DNA from: CALJFL01 sp047633055
Lineage (GTDB): Bacteria; Pseudomonadota; Gammaproteobacteria; Pseudomonadales; Halieaceae
Direction: 5' to 3'
DNA: 64,000 bases
Assembly (NCBI GenBank): GCA_047633055.1
Contig: JBLIEI010000021.1
Coordinates: 1-64,000, forward strand
Below the pieces are notes generated by a model. That model had not been told where the DNA came from and made no database searches. It saw only the letters and a list, made by a program, of their open reading frames with translations. A program made the position numbers and the translations under genes. Shown piece after piece: positions 28,444-36,476 of the stretch (position 1 is its first letter; each line of letters opens with the position of its first letter).

Positions 28444-29247
28444 CTACACTGTGCCTGGAATCTCTACCGTGCCCTTCATAAACGTCACTGCAGTGCCGGT
28501 CATAAACACCCTCCCATCGCCTAGCTCACAGGCCAGATTGCCACCCCGGGCTGATATCTGTCTGGCCTTCAGCTTCGTACGTCCTAGCTTCTGCGCCCAG
28601 TACGGGGTTAGGCAACAATGTGCTGAACCGGTAACCGGATCCTCATCGATGCCAAGCTGAGGGCCAAAAAAACGTGACACAAAATCGCCCTGCTCCGCTG
28701 CCGCTGTGGCCACGATAGCGTATTCGCTGCTAGCCAACAGCGCCCGAAAATCCGGCTCAAGTTCCCGCACCTGCTGTTCGCTTGCAAACTCATAAATGAC
28801 CATCCAGGGATCTGCTACTTGAATAGCAGCGGCGATTGCTACTGCCCCCAGAGCTTCACAGACGAGGCCCTCCACCGGCGCCTGAGTCATCTCAGTGGCC
28901 GGGAAGTCGAGCGTCAGTCCGTGCTCCGAGCGCCTTACTTTCAACTCACCACTGCGCGTATAAAAGAGTATTTCGTCAGTCTGGTGATCCAGATTTTCGA
29001 ACAAGATATGAGCGCTGGCCAGCGTCGCATGGCCACATAGGCTGATCTCTACCGCCGGGGCAAACCAGCGCAACTCATAGCCCTCATCCCGGGATACGAA
29101 ATAGGCCGTTTCACTCAAATTATTTTCCATCGCGAGGTGCTGCAACAGCTCATCACTGAGCCATTTTTCCAGAGGCATTACCGCTGCCGGATTACCGGCA
29201 AAAATACGATCTGTAAATGCATCTACCTGATAGATCGGTAACTTCAT
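28444..29247 (-). CDS. PhzF-family isomerase/epimerase
   Basis: 267 residues from MKLPIYQVDAFTD (an in-frame start 3 codons earlier exists at 29256). PhzF fold markers: VDAFTDRIFAGNPAAVMPLE at the N-terminus, with the catalytic Glu in NLSETAYFV; the second-half signature GIDEDPVTGSAHCCLTPYW. The family includes the trans-2,3-dihydro-3-hydroxyanthranilate isomerase PhzF, but most members, including this isolated one, have no assigned substrate. No phenazine genes are nearby. Confidence 0.9.
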   Translation of the reverse strand: MKLPIYQVDAFTDRIFAGNPAAVMPLEKWLSDELLQHLAMENNLSETAYFVSRDEGYELRWFAPAVEISLCGHATLASAHILFENLDHQTDEILFYTRSGELKVRRSEHGLTLDFPATEMTQAPVEGLVCEALGAVAIAAAIQVADPWMVIYEFASEQQVRELEPDFRALLASSEYAIVATAAAEQGDFVSRFFGPQLGIDEDPVTGSAHCCLTPYWAQKLGRTKLKARQISARGGNLACELGDGRVFMTGTAVTFMKGTVEIPGTV

Positions 29248-29279
29248 GAGTCTCACTCTCCTGCGTGTGAGTAATGCCC

Positions 29280-29309
29280 TTGTAAACCGCGGGCCAGCTT
29301 TACTATAGT
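29280..29309 (+). promoter_or_regulatory. Candidate sigma70 promoter for the K+ channel/ygiQ operon
   Basis: TTGTAA (29280-29285) and TATAGT (29304-29309) are spaced by 18 bp, about 35 bp before the ion-channel start. A short hairpin GGCAGC-7 nt-GCTGCC (29311-29329) follows in the predicted leader. Judged by eye only. Confidence 0.35.
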
Positions 29310-29345
29310 GGCAGCCATAAACGCTGCCGAGGTGACTACATTATC

Positions 29346-30203
29346 ATGACATTACGGACAACCACGTCCTTACAGGACCGGGTTTACACGGTAATTTTTG
29401 GCACCGAAACACCCGCCGGCAAGTGGTTCGATATCAGCCTGATAATTTTCATTATCGCCAGTGTGGTGATAGTGATGCTCGACTCCATGCCGGGATACCA
29501 TCGGGTCAACGGCGATCTCTATTGGCAGATAGAGTGGATCTTCACTGTGTTGTTCACGTTGGAGTATCTGGTTCGCATCTGGTGCGCGCCAAACAGGAAG
29601 GCTTACATATTCAGCGCTTATGGGGTAGTGGATTTACTGGCGATTCTGCCCACCTACGTCGCGCTTATAATACCTGCCGCGTCATCCCTACTGATCATCC
29701 GCTTGTTAAGAATACTGCGTATATTTCGCGTGTTACGTTTGCTGTCCTATCTCAGCGAAGCCAATATTCTCGCCGGCGCTATGCGGCGCTCCGGGCGGAA
29801 AATATTTGTGTTTTTCTCGATGATGATTGTGATCACCATCATTTTCGGCTGTCTTATGTACGTGCTGGAGGGCCCCGAAAATGGCTTTACCAATATTCCC
29901 CTGAGTATCTATTGGGCCATAGTTACCATTACCACCGTCGGCTACGGCGATTTAGTGCCACAGACTGGACTGGGACGAGTGGTATCTGCCGTGGGAATGT
30001 TAATAGGTTATGCGATTATCGCGGTGCCAACTGGTATCATAACGGCTGAACTTGCCGTAGAAATGTCGGGCAACCGACATCGAACCACTCGCAACTGTCC
30101 GCAATGCTCTCGTGCGGGTCACGACGAGGACGCAACTCACTGCAAGCACTGCGGCGTAAACCTCGATGCCCACCGCCAGGGCGAAGGCGAAGACCAGACA
30201 TGA
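29346..30203 (+). CDS. Voltage-gated potassium channel with C-terminal zinc ribbon
   Basis: 285 residues. Six transmembrane segments are visible: S1 at about 27-46 (SLIIFIIASVVIVMLDSM), an S4 sensor with repeated arginines (LLIIRLLRILRIFRVLRLL), the pore helix and the selectivity filter TTVGYGD near 197-203, and S6 VGMLIGYAIIAVPTGI. The tail is a zinc-ribbon-like segment, CPQC-12-CKHC near residues 251-269, unusual for this channel type. The gene overlaps ygiQ by ATGA, implying translational coupling. The role is probably K+ flux and membrane potential; the zinc ribbon could bind a partner or sense metal or redox state (inference). Confidence 0.9.
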   Translation: MTLRTTTSLQDRVYTVIFGTETPAGKWFDISLIIFIIASVVIVMLDSMPGYHRVNGDLYWQIEWIFTVLFTLEYLVRIWCAPNRKAYIFSAYGVVDLLAILPTYVALIIPAASSLLIIRLLRILRIFRVLRLLSYLSEANILAGAMRRSGRKIFVFFSMMIVITIIFGCLMYVLEGPENGFTNIPLSIYWAIVTITTVGYGDLVPQTGLGRVVSAVGMLIGYAIIAVPTGIITAELAVEMSGNRHRTTRNCPQCSRAGHDEDATHCKHCGVNLDAHRQGEGEDQT

Positions 30204-32326
30204 CTACCCCTCTCTTTGACTACCGGAAGTACTGGGCCGAATGCTACGGCCCCGCACCGGAACTCCCTATGACGCGCGCCGAGATGGATGCGCTGGGCTG
30301 GGACAGCTGTGACATCATTGTGGTTACGGGTGACGCCTACGTCGATCACCCTAGCTTCGGCATGGCGGTGATCGGCAGAGTGCTGGAAGCCCAGGGCTTT
30401 CGCGTAGGCATTATCTCCCAACCCGACTGGACCAGTGCCGAGCCCTTCAAGGCGCTGGGCAAACCCAACCTGTTTTTTGGTGTCGCTGCCGGCAACATGG
30501 ACTCCATGATCAACCGCTATACGGCGGACAAGAAGCGACGTAACGACGATGCCTATACCGCCGGCAATATCGGCGGCAAAAGGCCTGATCGGGCAGTCAT
30601 CGTTTACAGTCAAAGGGTTCGAGAAGCCTACAGCGACGTACCCTTGGTCATTGGCAGTATCGAAGCCAGCTTACGGCGCATTGCGCACTACGATTACTGG
30701 AGCGATAAGGTTCGCCGTTCGGTGTTGCTGGACAGTCAGGCCGATTTATTGGTCTTTGGCAATGCCGAGCGGGCTATTGTGGATGTCGCACACCGACTTG
30801 CCGCGGGCGATCCGATACACAAGGTTCGTGACCTGCGCGGCACCGCCTTCGTGCGCAAACGGATTCCCGATGGATGGCGAGTGGTAAACTCAGACACCAT
30901 CGATGTGGTCGGTGCTATTACCGAGCCAATCAACCCTTATGTCGACACGCGTAAAGCCAGTTGCAGTACAGAAAAAGAGCAAGACGCTACAGACACTGCC
31001 CCAGTGCGCATGATCGATAGTCTGAATGACAATACCGAAACGGTCATCCGTATTCCTGCGTATGAGCAGGTCAAAGACGATCCAGCACTCTACGCACATG
31101 CTTCACGTATCCTACACAAGGAAACAAACCCTTATAACGCCCGACCACTGGTTCAAGCCCACGGCGACCGGGACGTCTGGCTTAACCCGCCGCCCATTCC
31201 CCTGACCACAGAGGAAATGGACTGGGTTTTTGAACAGCCCTATACGCGACTGCCACATACCAGCTACGGCGATGCGGGCATTCCGGCCTATGAAATGATC
31301 CGTCATTCGGTGAATATAATGCGCGGATGCTTCGGCGGCTGCACGTTTTGCTCAATCACTGAGCACGAAGGGCGTATTATTCAGAACAGATCTGAAGACT
31401 CAATAATCAGGGAAGTGGAAGCCATAAGGGATACATCCCCTGCTTTCACCGGCGTGATTTCCGACCTGGGCGGCCCCACCGCGAACATGTGGCGACTCGC
31501 CTGTAAAAGCCCCGAGATTGAAGCCAAGTGTCGCAAGTTAAGCTGCGTATTCCCCGGCATATGCAAAAGCTTGCAAACCGATCAAACACCGTTAATAAAC
31601 CTGTACCGGCGAGCCCGCGAGGTTAAGGGCGTGAAAAAGGTGCTGATTGCCTCGGGCTTGCGCTACGACCTGGCAGTAGAGACCCCTGAGTACGTTAAAG
31701 AACTGGTGACGCACCACGTTGGGGGCTACTTGAAAATTGCACCCGAGCACACAGAAGAAGGGCCGCTTAACCAAATGATGAAGCCCGGTATGGGCAGCTA
31801 CGACAAGTTTAAAGCGATGTTCGAGAAATATTCCAAGGAAGCAGGCAAAGAACAATACCTGATACCCTACTTCATTGCCGCCCATCCGGGCACCAGCGAT
31901 GAGGACATGATGAATCTGGCGATATGGCTAAAGCGGAATAAGTTTCGGGCCGATCAGGTGCAAACTTTTTATCCTTCGCCGATGGCATCGGCCACCGCGA
32001 TGTATCACAGCGGCAAAAACCCACTGAAACGAGTTACACGCAATAGTGACATCATGCCGACAGTGAAAGGCCTGACCCAAAGGCGCTTGCACAAAGCCTT
32101 CCTGCGCTACCACGATCCGGATAACTGGCCGATGCTACGCAAAGCGCTGAAGAAAATGGGCATGTCTAACCTCATTGGCAACGGTAAAATGCACCTGGTG
32201 CCGCCCAGACAACCGGCCAAACGCCATCAACTGGTACCACCTGGCACCCGAGCCTTTACCACTCAGCATAAGGGCTTGCCGCGCAACCCCGGGAGACCCG
32301 GGACAAAAACCAATCGCGGCAGCTGA
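30200..32326 (+). CDS. YgiQ-family radical SAM protein
   Basis: 708 residues from MTTPLFDYRKYW. The N-terminal YgiQ domain (about 30-330; VVTGDAYVDHPSFGMAVIGR, GNMDSMINRYTADKKRRNDD) precedes a radical SAM domain with the cluster motif RGCFGGCTFCSITEHEGR. The C-terminal extension is basic and rich in Pro/Gly. The family is widespread and its reaction is not established. I reject the longer frame from 30104 because the first 32 residues are low-complexity Arg/Pro sequence lying inside the channel gene. It overlaps the K+ channel by ATGA. Confidence 0.92.
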   Translation: MTTPLFDYRKYWAECYGPAPELPMTRAEMDALGWDSCDIIVVTGDAYVDHPSFGMAVIGRVLEAQGFRVGIISQPDWTSAEPFKALGKPNLFFGVAAGNMDSMINRYTADKKRRNDDAYTAGNIGGKRPDRAVIVYSQRVREAYSDVPLVIGSIEASLRRIAHYDYWSDKVRRSVLLDSQADLLVFGNAERAIVDVAHRLAAGDPIHKVRDLRGTAFVRKRIPDGWRVVNSDTIDVVGAITEPINPYVDTRKASCSTEKEQDATDTAPVRMIDSLNDNTETVIRIPAYEQVKDDPALYAHASRILHKETNPYNARPLVQAHGDRDVWLNPPPIPLTTEEMDWVFEQPYTRLPHTSYGDAGIPAYEMIRHSVNIMRGCFGGCTFCSITEHEGRIIQNRSEDSIIREVEAIRDTSPAFTGVISDLGGPTANMWRLACKSPEIEAKCRKLSCVFPGICKSLQTDQTPLINLYRRAREVKGVKKVLIASGLRYDLAVETPEYVKELVTHHVGGYLKIAPEHTEEGPLNQMMKPGMGSYDKFKAMFEKYSKEAGKEQYLIPYFIAAHPGTSDEDMMNLAIWLKRNKFRADQVQTFYPSPMASATAMYHSGKNPLKRVTRNSDIMPTVKGLTQRRLHKAFLRYHDPDNWPMLRKALKKMGMSNLIGNGKMHLVPPRQPAKRHQLVPPGTRAFTTQHKGLPRNPGRPGTKTNRGS

Positions 32327-32357
32327 GCCAGGCTTCAATACTTTAGGACGTACAACG

Positions 32358-32915
32358 ATGAATCTCCGTTTTCTGCTAGCTTGCTTTGCCGCTATACATT
32401 TTAGCGCAGAGAGTCATGCGCAGACGCCTGCACTCTCTTTACCTCTGCCGTCACTGAGCATCGAGGACAAGGGACAGCTGATCGCTGCAGCCGATGATTA
32501 CGTGTTTGCTCGATGGACTTCCTCTCAGAATCCACAAAAGACGCATGTGCTACAATATTTTCCTGCCACGGTAGGCGACAAAAAAATATTTGAGCCGTTC
32601 ACGGACTTGCTACAAGCCGAGCTCGACTACAACGATTTTCATGTCACCACTATAGTGAACCTCGACGCGGCTCTTTGGGGCACCACGGGTTTTGTCATTT
32701 CGGAAGTAAAAGGCAAGAAAAACGAATTCCCTATGGCGACCCTGGTGGTGGATGCAGACGGACTTGGCGAACAGACCTGGGCGCTAGGGAATAAAGGCGC
32801 ACTATTAGTTGTTCTGGACACTCAGGGCATGGTGCAATTTATTACCCGCGAGGCCATGGATGAAAGCACGATGACATCGACGCTTGAACTGATGCGCACG
32901 CTTATCAAGTCCTGA
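32358..32915 (+). CDS. YtfJ-family periplasmic protein (thioredoxin-like fold)
   Basis: 185 residues with a signal peptide (about 1-21, FLLACFAAIHFSAESHA). It aligns well by eye with E. coli YtfJ: VLQYFPATVGDKK, TTIVNLDAALWGTTGF, MATLVVDADGLGEQTWAL and a C-terminal helix. YtfJ is a periplasmic protein of unknown function with a thioredoxin-like fold. No Cys-x-x-Cys redox motif is visible. The start at 32358 has AGGA 9 bases upstream; an upstream in-frame start inside ygiQ was rejected. Confidence 0.78.
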   Translation: MNLRFLLACFAAIHFSAESHAQTPALSLPLPSLSIEDKGQLIAAADDYVFARWTSSQNPQKTHVLQYFPATVGDKKIFEPFTDLLQAELDYNDFHVTTIVNLDAALWGTTGFVISEVKGKKNEFPMATLVVDADGLGEQTWALGNKGALLVVLDTQGMVQFITREAMDESTMTSTLELMRTLIKS

Positions 32916-32990
32916 TCGGCTCGCCACTTCAGATTGAAACAGCAAAAAGAATCAGCCACTTCTGATACCTGGCATTAAAAGGTAAGTCGC

Positions 32991-34040
32991 TTGCAAAAAA
33001 ACAACCTTATTAAAGCAATGTCCGCCGTACAAACCATCAGCTTAACTTGCCTCTTTATTGTGTCCAGTGGGCAGTTGAAGGCTGATACGGCAAGCAGCAA
33101 CGTAGACAAACACAAGCCGGCTTTTGAGCTGGTGGTACTGGGCGACAAGGGAGGCATTCTAGACGGCAACCTCAGCGCTTTTTTATTACGGGCATTAGAT
33201 GAGCAATATTATGTCAGCCTGGATGCAGGCACATTAGTCAACGGCATAAACATTGCCCAACAACACAATGCCTTCTCTGATCTAACACTTATTAAAGACC
33301 CTGCATGGAACACCACAGGCACTATTTTACGTCACCATGTGAAAGGTTACCTGATAAGCCATGGGCACCTTGACCACGTAGCGGGTTTACTGATTTCCTC
33401 ACCAGAGGACAGTGCCAAACCTATATATGCACTGCCATCAGTGAACCAAACCTTGCTGGATAGCTATTTTAACTGGCAGGCCTGGGCCAACTTTACCAAT
33501 AAAGGGTTACCCCCGCGTCTTAACCAATATCAATTAGTGGACTTAATACCCCAACAACGCCAGTCAATTACCGACACTTCGTTAAAAGTCACCGCCTTCA
33601 GCCTAAGTCATCCCTTGGAGTCCACCGCGTTCATAATAGAAAAAGATCAGGACCTATTGGTCTATTTAGGTGACACCGGCCCCGACCAAGTCGAAAAACA
33701 GGGCAAACTCAAAGCACTGTGGCAATACTTGGCAGAGCAACTTAAAGAGAAGCAGCTGCGGGCCTTGGTCATAGAAGTCTCGTTTGCCAACCAACAACCC
33801 GACAACCTGTTATTCGGCCACCTCACCCCAAAATGGTTAATTCAAGAGCTAACCCAGTTTTATACGCTGATCGAAGACAAATCAAAGATAAAAAACCTGC
33901 AAGTGATTATCAGCCATATTAAATACACCATGAAAAGCGGCCCCGACCCTAAAGAAAAAATTGAACAACAACTTAATCAAGGCAACGCATTAGGGTTTAA
34001 GTTTGTGTTCGTCAGTCAAGGTCAGCGCCTAAGTTTGTAA
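32991..34040 (+). CDS. Exported class II 3',5'-cyclic nucleotide phosphodiesterase (CpdP-like)
   Basis: 349 residues with a signal peptide (about 10-31, TISLTCLFIVSSGQLKA). The class II PDE (PDE1/CpdP) fold carries the metal motif LISHGHLDHVAGL (about 117-130), further ligands in SHPLES and YLGDTGPDQ, and a terminal SHIKYTMKSG. Such enzymes hydrolyse cAMP; in Vibrio fischeri CpdP is periplasmic and permits growth on external cAMP. The start is probably TTG at 32991 (AAAAGGT just upstream); an ATG at 33018 would still keep the signal peptide. The gene is visibly more AT-rich and uses more Leu-TTA and Gln-CAA than its neighbours, suggesting transfer. Confidence 0.83.
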   Translation: MQKNNLIKAMSAVQTISLTCLFIVSSGQLKADTASSNVDKHKPAFELVVLGDKGGILDGNLSAFLLRALDEQYYVSLDAGTLVNGINIAQQHNAFSDLTLIKDPAWNTTGTILRHHVKGYLISHGHLDHVAGLLISSPEDSAKPIYALPSVNQTLLDSYFNWQAWANFTNKGLPPRLNQYQLVDLIPQQRQSITDTSLKVTAFSLSHPLESTAFIIEKDQDLLVYLGDTGPDQVEKQGKLKALWQYLAEQLKEKQLRALVIEVSFANQQPDNLLFGHLTPKWLIQELTQFYTLIEDKSKIKNLQVIISHIKYTMKSGPDPKEKIEQQLNQGNALGFKFVFVSQGQRLSL

Positions 34041-34071
34041 ATAGACACTTAATTATTACTGTAATTTGCAC

Positions 34072-34101
34072 TTGTACTTCGACGTAAACGAGGGTGATAA
34101 T
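34072..34101 (+). promoter_or_regulatory. Candidate promoter of the TonB-dependent receptor gene
   Basis: TTGTAC (34072-34077) and GATAAT (34096-34101) are separated by 18 bp, 52 bp before the receptor start codon. The -10 matches 5 of 6 consensus bases and the -35 is weak. The gene has a clear AAGGA ribosome-binding site. Confidence 0.35.
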
Positions 34102-34153
34102 TGAGATCACTACTCAACATCCACCGTCACAATAATTCGGATAAGGAATAGAA

Positions 34154-36406
34154 ATGCTCAGGAAACCTTCACAACGAACATCGATGATCATTGGCCTCGC
34201 CGCTGCAGCCAGCGTATTTAACAGCCCAGCCCTGCAAGCGCAGGAAAAGCAAATGCTGGAAGAGATTTTGGTAACTGCGCAACGCCGCTCTGAAAACATT
34301 CAGGAAGTCCCGATTTCGATCACCAGTATGTCTGGCGATCGATTGGCTGCAAGATTCGCCAACGGCGATGACATACTGGCACTATCGAGCGCTGCGCCTG
34401 GCTTGTACATAGAGTCCTCAAACGGTCGTTTGGCACCGCGCTTCTACCTGCGCGGCTTGGGTAACGCGGATTTCACCGCGGCTGCATCGCAGCCCGTTTC
34501 TTTGGTGATGGACGACGTTCCTATGGAGAAGTCAGTCCTTAAAGCCTTCCCGTTGTTTGACATGGCAAGCGTCGAAGTCATTCGTGGGCCCCAAGGTACA
34601 CTATTTGGGCGCAACACCACGGCCGGCATCGTCAAGATAGATTCAAGGCGCCCTACAGACGAGACCGAAGGCTATATCAATGCCTCGGCCGGAAACTACG
34701 GCATCTACAACCTGGAAGGCGCAATCGGTGGCACGATCATTGACGATACGCTGACTGGACGAGTCTCAGCGGTCTCGCAGAACCGTTCCGACTGGGTCGA
34801 TAACGACTTCACAGGCGAGAGCGATGCACTGGGCGGCTACGATATTGCGGCAGCGCGTTTCCAGTTACAGTGGACACCCAGTGATGACCTGACGTTTTGG
34901 CTCATGCATCAGCGTCAGGATTCAGAAAGCACCACCAGCTTGTTCCGCGCGAATATTCTGAGCAAGGGCAGCAATAAGCTGAATAGTAATTTCGATCGCG
35001 ATTCAGTGTCCTATGACGGCGGTGATGGCAACGAGGGTGGGATGAAGTCCAATGGCACCACACTCAAAATTGACTGGGAGATCGGTGACTATACTTTGAC
35101 GTCTATCACCTCCTATCAGGACGTGACTGACCGCTATGGCCGTGGGGATATTGACGGCGGATTCGGTTGCCTGTTCACGTGTAGTGGCCCGTCAGGCCCG
35201 GCCAGCATTCCATTCAATCCGGACGCTTCGCCATTTGTGGTCAATGTAGACACCGGCGGTAGCATCGAACTCGAGCAGCTCACCCAGGAAATACGCCTTG
35301 CAAGTAATTTCAATGGCCGCTTCAACTACCAGGTTGGCGTCTTCTACTTCGAGGATGACTTTTCAGGCACTGCGGAAAATCAAAGCGCGGGCGCCGCGGA
35401 ATTCCTGATTGGCTCGACGGCAGCTATCGAGAACACGACATATGCCGTCTTCGGTCAGGGTAGCTATGACCTCAGTGACCGGCTGACAGTGACTGCCGGC
35501 GTGCGTTACACGGACGACGAAAAAGATTCGGTTAACGTTCGCTATGAGAACGGCGTTCCGTCCGAAGTCTTGCCGGAAATCAACCTGGAGGACGACAACA
35601 TCAGCTGGGACTTGGCGTTGTCCTTTGCGGCAACCGAAGAAAGCCAGATTTACGGTCGCATCGCTTCCGGCTTCAGGGCGCCGACTATTCAGGACCGCCT
35701 CGAAGACGACCCTGAGGTCACCACGGCTGACTCAGAAACCATAATGTCTTATGAAATGGGCTACAAAGCGCAGTATGCCAGATTGCGCTACAACGCGGCT
35801 GCCTTCTACTATGTCATTGATGATATCCAGCTGACCGCCGTTGGTGGTACCAGCAATTCAACCACGTTGTTGAATGGCGATGAGGGCACGGGCTACGGCG
35901 TAGAGTTCGAGATCGAATACATCTTACTTGATAACCTCACCCTGTCCGGTGGTTTCGGCTATGTCAAAACGGAGATCAACGACTCAACACTGGCTATCCC
36001 GGGCGGTGCGCTTACTACAGTCACTGATCCACTGAACGCCGAGGGCCTCGCGCTCATCGATGGCAACCCTTTCCAGCACGCACCGGAATGGACGGCTAAC
36101 CTCGAGATTGACTACGTCTACCCGATCAGTGGTGGTAGCGCTGAGATTTATGCGTTCTCAGACTGGAAATTCCGCGGCGAAACCAACGACTTCCTGTATG
36201 AAAACATTGAGTACACGACGGACACGCAGTTCGAAGGCGGGCTCAGGTTCGGCTATCGCAACCTGAGCAATAACTACCAGCTCGGATTCTTCGCGCGGAA
36301 TATCACCGACGAAGAAAACATTATTGGCGGCATCGATTTCGCCAACCTGCTGGCTTATACCAACGAACCGCGTACCTATGGCGTTGAGGCTTCCTGGAAC
36401 TTCTAG
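34154..36406 (+). CDS. TonB-dependent outer-membrane receptor
   Basis: 750 residues. A signal peptide (about 1-30) is followed by a TonB-box-like EEILVTAQRRSENIQEVPIS, the plug domain with VEVIRGPQGTLFGRNTTAG (about 140-158), and a beta-barrel that ends in aromatic SWNF, as expected for outer-membrane insertion. It imports a large or scarce substrate using TonB energy. It belongs to the marine-proteobacterial TBDR type that often transports organic substrates rather than siderophores; no SusD partner is present. A strong terminator follows. The next genes encode a sulfatase and a nucleoside hydrolase, so the substrate may be a sulfated, ribosylated or glycan-like compound (inference). Confidence 0.93.
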   Translation: MLRKPSQRTSMIIGLAAAASVFNSPALQAQEKQMLEEILVTAQRRSENIQEVPISITSMSGDRLAARFANGDDILALSSAAPGLYIESSNGRLAPRFYLRGLGNADFTAAASQPVSLVMDDVPMEKSVLKAFPLFDMASVEVIRGPQGTLFGRNTTAGIVKIDSRRPTDETEGYINASAGNYGIYNLEGAIGGTIIDDTLTGRVSAVSQNRSDWVDNDFTGESDALGGYDIAAARFQLQWTPSDDLTFWLMHQRQDSESTTSLFRANILSKGSNKLNSNFDRDSVSYDGGDGNEGGMKSNGTTLKIDWEIGDYTLTSITSYQDVTDRYGRGDIDGGFGCLFTCSGPSGPASIPFNPDASPFVVNVDTGGSIELEQLTQEIRLASNFNGRFNYQVGVFYFEDDFSGTAENQSAGAAEFLIGSTAAIENTTYAVFGQGSYDLSDRLTVTAGVRYTDDEKDSVNVRYENGVPSEVLPEINLEDDNISWDLALSFAATEESQIYGRIASGFRAPTIQDRLEDDPEVTTADSETIMSYEMGYKAQYARLRYNAAAFYYVIDDIQLTAVGGTSNSTTLLNGDEGTGYGVEFEIEYILLDNLTLSGGFGYVKTEINDSTLAIPGGALTTVTDPLNAEGLALIDGNPFQHAPEWTANLEIDYVYPISGGSAEIYAFSDWKFRGETNDFLYENIEYTTDTQFEGGLRFGYRNLSNNYQLGFFARNITDEENIIGGIDFANLLAYTNEPRTYGVEASWNF

Positions 36407-36424
36407 GCTCCTAGCCACATACTA

Positions 36425-36458
36425 TACAAAGGCCCACTTTTGTGGGCCTTTGTATTTT
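36425..36458 (+). terminator. Intrinsic terminator after the TonB-dependent receptor gene
   Basis: A perfect 13-bp stem, TACAAAGGCCCAC paired with GTGGGCCTTTGTA around a TTTT loop, ends at 36454 and is followed by TTTT. It sits 18 bp after the receptor stop codon. The A/T ends of the stem would also allow termination from the opposite direction. Confidence 0.88.
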
Positions 36459-36476
36459 CGGAGCACCTTCTAGCGC

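Noticed and set aside
29423..30049. 208-codon plus-strand open frame inside the K+ channel gene
   Set aside because: It is the +2 shadow of the channel gene; its product has no family features while the overlapping frame has the TTVGYGD filter and six membrane segments.
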